Positions 59,786-64,000 of a DNA stretch of 64,000 nt are shown in pieces. Position 1 is the stretch's first letter. The number at the start of each line of letters is the position of its first letter. A program made the translations under genes and the position numbers. The notes below the pieces were generated by a model. The model worked only from the letters and a program-made list of their open reading frames with translations. It had not been told where the DNA came from and searched no databases. Source of the DNA: Streptomyces sp. DG2A-72 (GTDB lineage Bacteria; Actinomycetota; Actinomycetes; Streptomycetales; Streptomycetaceae); the NCBI RefSeq assembly GCF_030499575.1, contig NZ_JASTLC010000001.1, positions 9,262,001 to 9,326,000 on the forward strand, read 5' to 3'.

Positions 59786-60900
59786 CACCCCTTCCCGTGC
59801 GCGATCGCGGCGACGGATGCCTCGGAAGCCGCCGAAGCGGCAGCGGCCGTCGAGGTGGTCGGCGGGTCACCGTGCGGCTTCTCGGCCCTCGTGGCGGCGT
59901 TCCGTACGTCGGCCAGGAGCCGGGCCAGTTCCACCGCGGCGGACGCGCCCCGCCGGGCCGTGTCCACGCCGCCCGGCAGGCCGAGCGCGGCGGCCGCGAA
60001 CGCCCTTACGGTCGCCGTGACCTGGTCCTCGGCCGGGAGCCGCAGGACCCGCTCCTCCTGGCCGGTGCGCAGATGGACGACGGGTTCGTGGTCGGCGGGC
60101 GGGGTGAAGGCGCGGTCGAGGCGGATCCGGCCGTGGCTGCCCCACAGTTCGTACGACGACTCGTACGCGTGGCGCATGCCGAACGTCAGGTGGGCGGCGA
60201 CCGGGCGGGGCGCGGACGGCGGGGTGCGCAGCAGGACGGCGCCGGCGATGTCGACGCCGTGGCGGGGGTCGTCGACGAGGGTGGCGTCCCCGACGCGCAG
60301 GCCCTCACCGAGGACGTGGGCGGCGAGGCGCAGCGGGTAGACGCCGGTGTCCGCGAGGGCGCCGCCGCCCAGGTCGGCACGGTGCCGGATGTCGTCGGCG
60401 GGCAGCTCCGGGATGGTGAACGTGGCGTTCACATGCCGGAGTTCGCCGATCGCGCCCTCGTCCAGCAGTGCGGTGATCCGGGCGTGGGCGCCGTGATGGA
60501 CGAACATGACGTTCTCCATCAGCACCAGCGAGCGGGCGGCGGCCAGGTCGGCCAGCTCCGCCGCCTCCCCGGGGTTGCCGGTCAGTGGCTTCTCCACCAG
60601 CACGTGCTTGTCGGCGAGCAGCGCCCGGCGGGTCCAGTGGGCGTGCAAGGAGAACGGCGTCGGGATGTACACGGCGTCGACGTCGGTCCGGTCGAGCAGC
60701 GCGTCGTAGGGCGTGACGGCGGCGCAGCCGTACTCGGCGGCGAGGCCGTCGGCGCGGCCCGGCGCGCGGCCGGCGACGGCGGTGACGCGGGTCTCGGGCA
60801 CGGCGGCGAACGCGGGCAGCATCCGGCGCCGGGCGATGGCCGCCGCGCCGAGCACCCCGATCCGGAGCGGGACGATGACCTTCTCCGCGCTGCCGGTCAT
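59782..60900 (-). CDS. Sugar 3-ketoreductase, Gfo/Idh/MocA family, dTDP-digitoxose pathway
   Basis: 372 residues from the ATG at 60898-60900, which overlaps the dehydratase stop by 4 bp (ATGA). The N-terminal Rossmann segment is RIGVLGAAAIARRRMLPA, and VLVEKPLTGNPGEAAEL holds the EKP motif (about 103-105) that positions the catalytic Lys. GGGALADTGVYPLRLA is the second family signature. It reduces the 3-keto group made by the 2,3-dehydratase; KijD10 of kijanimicin L-digitoxose synthesis is a known enzyme of this family and role. The C-terminal 30 residues are a low-complexity Ala/Ser/Thr tail. The 4-ketoreductase gene overlaps its end. Confidence 0.9.
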   Translation of the reverse strand: MTGSAEKVIVPLRIGVLGAAAIARRRMLPAFAAVPETRVTAVAGRAPGRADGLAAEYGCAAVTPYDALLDRTDVDAVYIPTPFSLHAHWTRRALLADKHVLVEKPLTGNPGEAAELADLAAARSLVLMENVMFVHHGAHARITALLDEGAIGELRHVNATFTIPELPADDIRHRADLGGGALADTGVYPLRLAAHVLGEGLRVGDATLVDDPRHGVDIAGAVLLRTPPSAPRPVAAHLTFGMRHAYESSYELWGSHGRIRLDRAFTPPADHEPVVHLRTGQEERVLRLPAEDQVTATVRAFAAAALGLPGGVDTARRGASAAVELARLLADVRNAATRAEKPHGDPPTTSTAAAASAASEASVAAIAHGKGW

Positions 60901-62348
60901 GAGGGCCGGGCGACGGAACGCAGGCACGCGAGCAGGGTCCGCGCCTGGACGTTGACGCTGAGCCCGGCGCTGGTGAGCCGTTCCAGCTGGCGCGGGCTCA
61001 GCCAGGCGTACCCGGGCGGCAGGGGCTCGGCGGCGAGGGCGCCGTCGGCCTCGACGAGGAGGTAGCGGCTGACGGCGTTGCGGAACCGGCCGCCCTCCTC
61101 GGCGTGCACGGCGCTGTAGCGGACCCGGGCGGGCGGCGCGGCCAGCACCTCGTCGAGGTAGCGGGGACGCTTGTCCTCGGGGTAGTTGGCGGGGACGCAC
61201 TGGACGGTGGGCGCCACCTCGACCACCAGGGGCAGGCCGCCCTCCATGCGGGCGTGCGCCAGGACGTGCGGCATGCCGTCGAACTCGTGGAGCAGGAACG
61301 CGGTGACGCCCTCGCCGTGCGGTTCGATCAGCGGCTGCGTCCAGCTCGGCACCTCACGGCTGCCGGCCTCCACGGCGACCGCGACGACGTCGAAGAAACG
61401 CCCGTCCTCGCGGGTGATCTCGCGCTCGGCGCGCCGCCAGCCGGGCAGCCCGCTCAGTGGGACCGTCTCGATCGTCCAGTCGTGGGTGGAGCGGTGCTCG
61501 GTGAGCCAGCTGAGGACTTCCGCGTCCGGGATGAACGCCAGCCGGCTGTCCGGCTGATCCGCGAGGGAGGGCAGGCAGGACAGCACGGTGCGGGAGTCCA
61601 TGTTGACCGTGTTGTCCCGGCGGAGCAGTTCGTACAGCTGGCCCAGGGTGAGCCAGCAGAAGTCGGGGTGCGGGGGCACCTCGTCACGGGTCTCGACGAT
61701 CATGTTGCGGTTGTGCTTGCGGTAGAACCACGAGCCGTGCTCGGACTGCAGCACGTCCGCCAGGACCCGGCCCCGGCACGGCCCGGCGAAGTACTCCACA
61801 TACCTGACGGGCGCGCCGCGGTGCGCGCGCGTGTAGTTGCTGCGGGTCGCCTGCACGGTCGGCGACAGCTGCAGCAGATTCGGATTGCCGGGTTCCATCT
61901 TCGCCTGCATCAGAAAATGCAGAACACCGTCGATTTCCTTCGCCAGGATTCCGAGAATGCCGACCTCGGGCTGCCGGATGATCGGCTGATGCCATTCGGG
62001 GAAGGGCCCGGCCGTGGTGCGGACCCGCAGTCCTTCCACGGTGAAGAATCTGCCGGACTGGTGGACCAGGTTTCCGGTGGGCTGACGGAAATGCCAGCCC
62101 TTCAGTTCGGTGAAATCGATCCGCCGCACCCTGAAGGCGTGTTCGCGCCCACGCTCGGCCAGCCAGTCGGCGAACTCCGCGGTGGCCAACTGGACGCCCC
62201 GGTCGGTCACCCGCGCCGATCGGGCGAGCAGATCCGTCGTCCGCCGGTCCCAGCGCGGACCGGTCCGCGAGCCGGTCCGCTGGGGCTCCACGAGTGCCGC
62301 CGCCCGGTTCTGCGCGGTGGAGTCCACCGTCGCTGCACGTGTCGTCAT
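60897..62348 (-). CDS. NDP-hexose 2,3-dehydratase, dTDP-digitoxose pathway
   Basis: 483 residues from the ATG at 62346-62348 (MTTRAATVDST); the frame stays open to 62699, but that part is upstream DNA. The family is an internal pseudo-dimer, and both halves are visible. The first has GWHFRQPTGNLVHQSGRFFT, PEVGILGILAKEIDGVLHFL and QLSPTVQATRSNY. The second has GWRRAEREITREDGRFFDVV, EGVTAFLLHEFDGMPHVL and EVAPTVQCVPANY. It removes the C2 hydroxyl, giving a 2-deoxy-3-keto intermediate. It is the first gene of the leftward operon and is coupled to the 3-ketoreductase by a 4-bp overlap. Confidence 0.94.
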   Translation of the reverse strand: MTTRAATVDSTAQNRAAALVEPQRTGSRTGPRWDRRTTDLLARSARVTDRGVQLATAEFADWLAERGREHAFRVRRIDFTELKGWHFRQPTGNLVHQSGRFFTVEGLRVRTTAGPFPEWHQPIIRQPEVGILGILAKEIDGVLHFLMQAKMEPGNPNLLQLSPTVQATRSNYTRAHRGAPVRYVEYFAGPCRGRVLADVLQSEHGSWFYRKHNRNMIVETRDEVPPHPDFCWLTLGQLYELLRRDNTVNMDSRTVLSCLPSLADQPDSRLAFIPDAEVLSWLTEHRSTHDWTIETVPLSGLPGWRRAEREITREDGRFFDVVAVAVEAGSREVPSWTQPLIEPHGEGVTAFLLHEFDGMPHVLAHARMEGGLPLVVEVAPTVQCVPANYPEDKRPRYLDEVLAAPPARVRYSAVHAEEGGRFRNAVSRYLLVEADGALAAEPLPPGYAWLSPRQLERLTSAGLSVNVQARTLLACLRSVARPS

Positions 62349-62544
62349 TTCCGACAGCGTACGGACGCCGGGCCCCCCTATTGGCCCCCTAATATCCCCT
62401 GACAGAAAGCAGCGGACCGGAATTGTGCGGGGGTTTTCCGGGGTCGGCGTTCGGCAATCTTCTGCGACGGCCGTGGGCTTGCTAGTTTGCCGGATGTAAT
62501 CGACTCGACTCGGCCGCCTCCGGCCGCGACGGCAGGAAAACGAA
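62349..62544. promoter_or_regulatory. Divergent promoter region with three phased CCCCT repeats
   Basis: CCCCTA (62375), CCCCTA (62386) and CCCCTG (62396) are spaced 11 and 10 bp, about one helical turn, 27-53 bp upstream of the 2,3-dehydratase start and between it and the GatC/AtzG-like gene. On the minus strand they read TAGGGG-type, like the phased repeats at 15244-15271. A shared activator, most simply the LAL regulator, is a reasonable guess. Confidence 0.5.
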
Positions 62545-62829
62545 TTGTTGAACGAAACGCAGAGTGCGCAGAATACGCACGGCGGGCAAGGGCCGCAGGG
62601 CATACGGGGTTCGCAGAGCGCGGTCGCGGGCACGCCCGGTGGCGCGGCGGACGACGCCACGTTCGCCGTCGGTCTGCTCGCCGAGGCGGCCCGGCTCACG
62701 GTGGCCGAGGAACGGTGGGCGGATCTCGAGGCACGGCGCGGCCGGCTCCTCGGCGCCGGCCGGGCGCTGGAGGCCCTCGACCTGGACGGGCAGCGGCTGC
62801 ACCCCGCGTTCCGTCTCGAATGGAAGTGA
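62545..62829 (+). CDS. Small GatC/AtzG-like accessory protein of an amidase
   Basis: About 94 residues from TTG 62545 (a second TTG follows at 62548; GGAAAA lies about 8 bases upstream). The first 35 residues are polar and low in complexity. Residues about 38-94 (FAVGLLAEAARLTVAEERWA, then LEARRGRLLGAGRALEALDL and LHPAFRLEWK) have the helix-helix-tail pattern of GatC and AtzG-like (DUF4089) proteins, which wrap around amidase-signature enzymes. The amidase gene begins 7 bp later, supporting a complex. The family assignment is by pattern only. Confidence 0.55.
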   Translation: MLNETQSAQNTHGGQGPQGIRGSQSAVAGTPGGAADDATFAVGLLAEAARLTVAEERWADLEARRGRLLGAGRALEALDLDGQRLHPAFRLEWK

Positions 62830-62836
62830 CACAGAC

Positions 62837-64000
62837 GTGAACCCGATGGCAGAGACCGGGACCGGCACCGAAACGGCCGCTCCCGGTCACGAGTTGAGCG
62901 CGGTGGAGGCGGCGGCCCGCATCGCCGACGGCAGCCTGAACCCCGTCGACCTGGCCCAGCAGGTCCTCGCCCGCATCCGCGAGGCCGACCCAGAGGTGGG
63001 CGCGTACACCGTCGTCCTGGAGGAGTCGGTCCTCGACGAGGCCGAGCGGGCCGCCAAGCGCATCGCCCAGGAGGGCCCGCGCGGCCCGCTGGACGGGGTG
63101 CCCGTGTCGGTCAAGGACTTGTTCGACGTGGCCGGCACGCCCACCTGGGCCGGTTCGGCCGCGCTGCGCCGGGCCGGCGGGACATCGGCCGCCGCCGACG
63201 CCGCAGTGGTCGCGCGGCTGCGGTCGGCGGGGGCGCTTGTCCTCGGCAAGACGCAGATGGACGAGTTCGCGTTCGGCACCGTCACCCCGGGCACGCGCAA
63301 CCCGCGCTGCCCCGAACGCTCCGCCGGCGGCTCCAGCGGCGGCGCCGCCGCGGCCGTCGCGGCCGGCATGGGCCCCCTCGCCCTCGGCAGCGACACCGGC
63401 GGCTCGGTGCGCATCCCGGCCGCCATGTGCGGGGTGGTCGGGCTGAAGCCCACGTACGGTGTGCTGCCGGGTGAGGGCGTGGCCCCGTTGTCCTGGTCGC
63501 TGGACACACCGGGCGTGCTGTCCCGCAGCGTGGCCGATGCGGCACTGGCGTTCGCGGCACTGACAGGAGCGGACACCGACGCGCACTCGGAGCCGGGGGC
63601 GGCGTCGGAGCCCGCCTCGGCGGAGGGTCTGACGCTCGCCGTCCCGGACGACGCGCTGTTCACGCGCTGCGCGCCGGACGTGGCGGAGCGCGTCGCCGCC
63701 GGGGTGGACCAGCTCGCCGCGCAGGGCGCACGCATCGTGCGGGTGAGCCTTCCGATGGCCGACCTGGTGTCGCCCGCCGTCGCGCTGATCATGGCCGCGG
63801 AGGCGAGCGCCCACCACCGCCGCGCCCTGCGGGACGGCGCCGAGCTGCACCCGACGACCCGCGACCGGCTGGAGGAGGGCGCGCTGGTCCCGGCCAGCGA
63901 CTACATCGACGCGCTGCGCACCCGGCAGCTCCTGCACGCCAAGTGGCAGGAGGCGTTCGAGGGCGTCGACGCGTTCGTCCTGCCGACGGTTGCCATCACC
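62837..64000 (+). CDS. Amidase-signature family hydrolase (partial, cut by window end)
   Basis: 388 codons are open to the window edge with no stop. The start is GTG 62837, or ATG 62846 in the same frame. The amidase signature triad is complete: Lys93 in VPVSVKDLFD, cis-Ser166 in SAGGSSGGAAAA and nucleophile Ser190 in GSDTGGSVRIP, with the canonical 24-residue Ser-Ser spacing. The rest follows GatA (VVGLKPTYGVLP). It hydrolyses an amide or transfers ammonia; the substrate is unknown. It is coupled to a small GatC/AtzG-like gene and divergent from the digitoxose operon with a shared regulatory-looking spacer, so a role in the pathway is possible, for example on the amino-acid side chain. It could also be an unrelated flanking gene. 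Confidence 0.85.
   Translation, partial: MNPMAETGTGTETAAPGHELSAVEAAARIADGSLNPVDLAQQVLARIREADPEVGAYTVVLEESVLDEAERAAKRIAQEGPRGPLDGVPVSVKDLFDVAGTPTWAGSAALRRAGGTSAAADAAVVARLRSAGALVLGKTQMDEFAFGTVTPGTRNPRCPERSAGGSSGGAAAAVAAGMGPLALGSDTGGSVRIPAAMCGVVGLKPTYGVLPGEGVAPLSWSLDTPGVLSRSVADAALAFAALTGADTDAHSEPGAASEPASAEGLTLAVPDDALFTRCAPDVAERVAAGVDQLAAQGARIVRVSLPMADLVSPAVALIMAAEASAHHRRALRDGAELHPTTRDRLEEGALVPASDYIDALRTRQLLHAKWQEAFEGVDAFVLPTVAIT

Overview
The window looks like the chromosome of a Streptomyces or close actinomycete. GC and third-position GC are very high, GTG and TTG starts are common, and tandem modular type I PKS genes fill the centre. Most of it (about 9.1 kb to the right edge) is a hybrid PKS/NRPS gene cluster that I recognise as the alpha-lipomycin type: an acyclic pentaenoyl tetramic acid carrying D-digitoxose. 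The module logic read from the sequence gives a 4-carbon branched starter, two methylmalonyl and five malonyl extensions (20 C). One amino acid of glutamate size (5 C), one methyl (1 C) and one dideoxyhexose (6 C) bring this to 32 C, the carbon count of alpha-lipomycin. Gene names of the lip series rest on this match and on memory of the published cluster, not on a search.

Left flank (1-8.8 kb): a DUF309 gene, a tRNA-Pro, and a small degenerate island of about 5 kb bounded by 91-bp imperfect direct repeats (678-768 and 5657-5747) that begin inside the tRNA 3' half. The island carries a membrane-anchored beta-propeller protein, a TetR regulator divergent from a secreted TolB-like protein with a palindrome between them, and a broken ISAs1-type transposase. 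Beyond the second repeat lie a carboxylesterase fragment and a marR-MFS exporter operon. The MFS protein has an unusual C-terminal extension of carboxypeptidase-regulatory-like repeats.

Biosynthetic cluster: a LAL (LuxR-type) regulator (about 9.1-11.9 kb); a leftward sugar operon (4,6-dehydratase, thymidylyltransferase, glycosyltransferase); then, rightward, a methyltransferase, a Dieckmann cyclase (lipX2 type), an NRPS with C, a vestigial A and a PCP, and four PKS genes (load+M1, M2+M3, M4+M5, M6+M7) followed by a type II thioesterase. A second leftward sugar operon (2,3-dehydratase, 3-ketoreductase, 4-ketoreductase) completes the five dTDP-D-digitoxose enzymes. Divergent from it, at the right edge, are a small GatC/AtzG-like protein and an amidase cut by the window end.

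How it works: the loading AT takes a branched acyl unit, probably isobutyryl. M1 (A-type KR) makes the hydroxyl that is later glycosylated. M2-M6 (all DH-KR) make five conjugated double bonds. M7, whose KR is degenerate, leaves a beta-keto thioester. The C domain joins this to an aminoacyl-PCP, and the Cys-Asp-His Dieckmann cyclase releases it as a tetramic acid; no PKS or NRPS protein ends in a TE domain. The adenylation activity is not in the window: the A domain of the NRPS has lost its ATP-binding part. Large stretches of the PKS genes are nearly identical copies of one another with shifted codon use, a sign of recent duplication or gene conversion.
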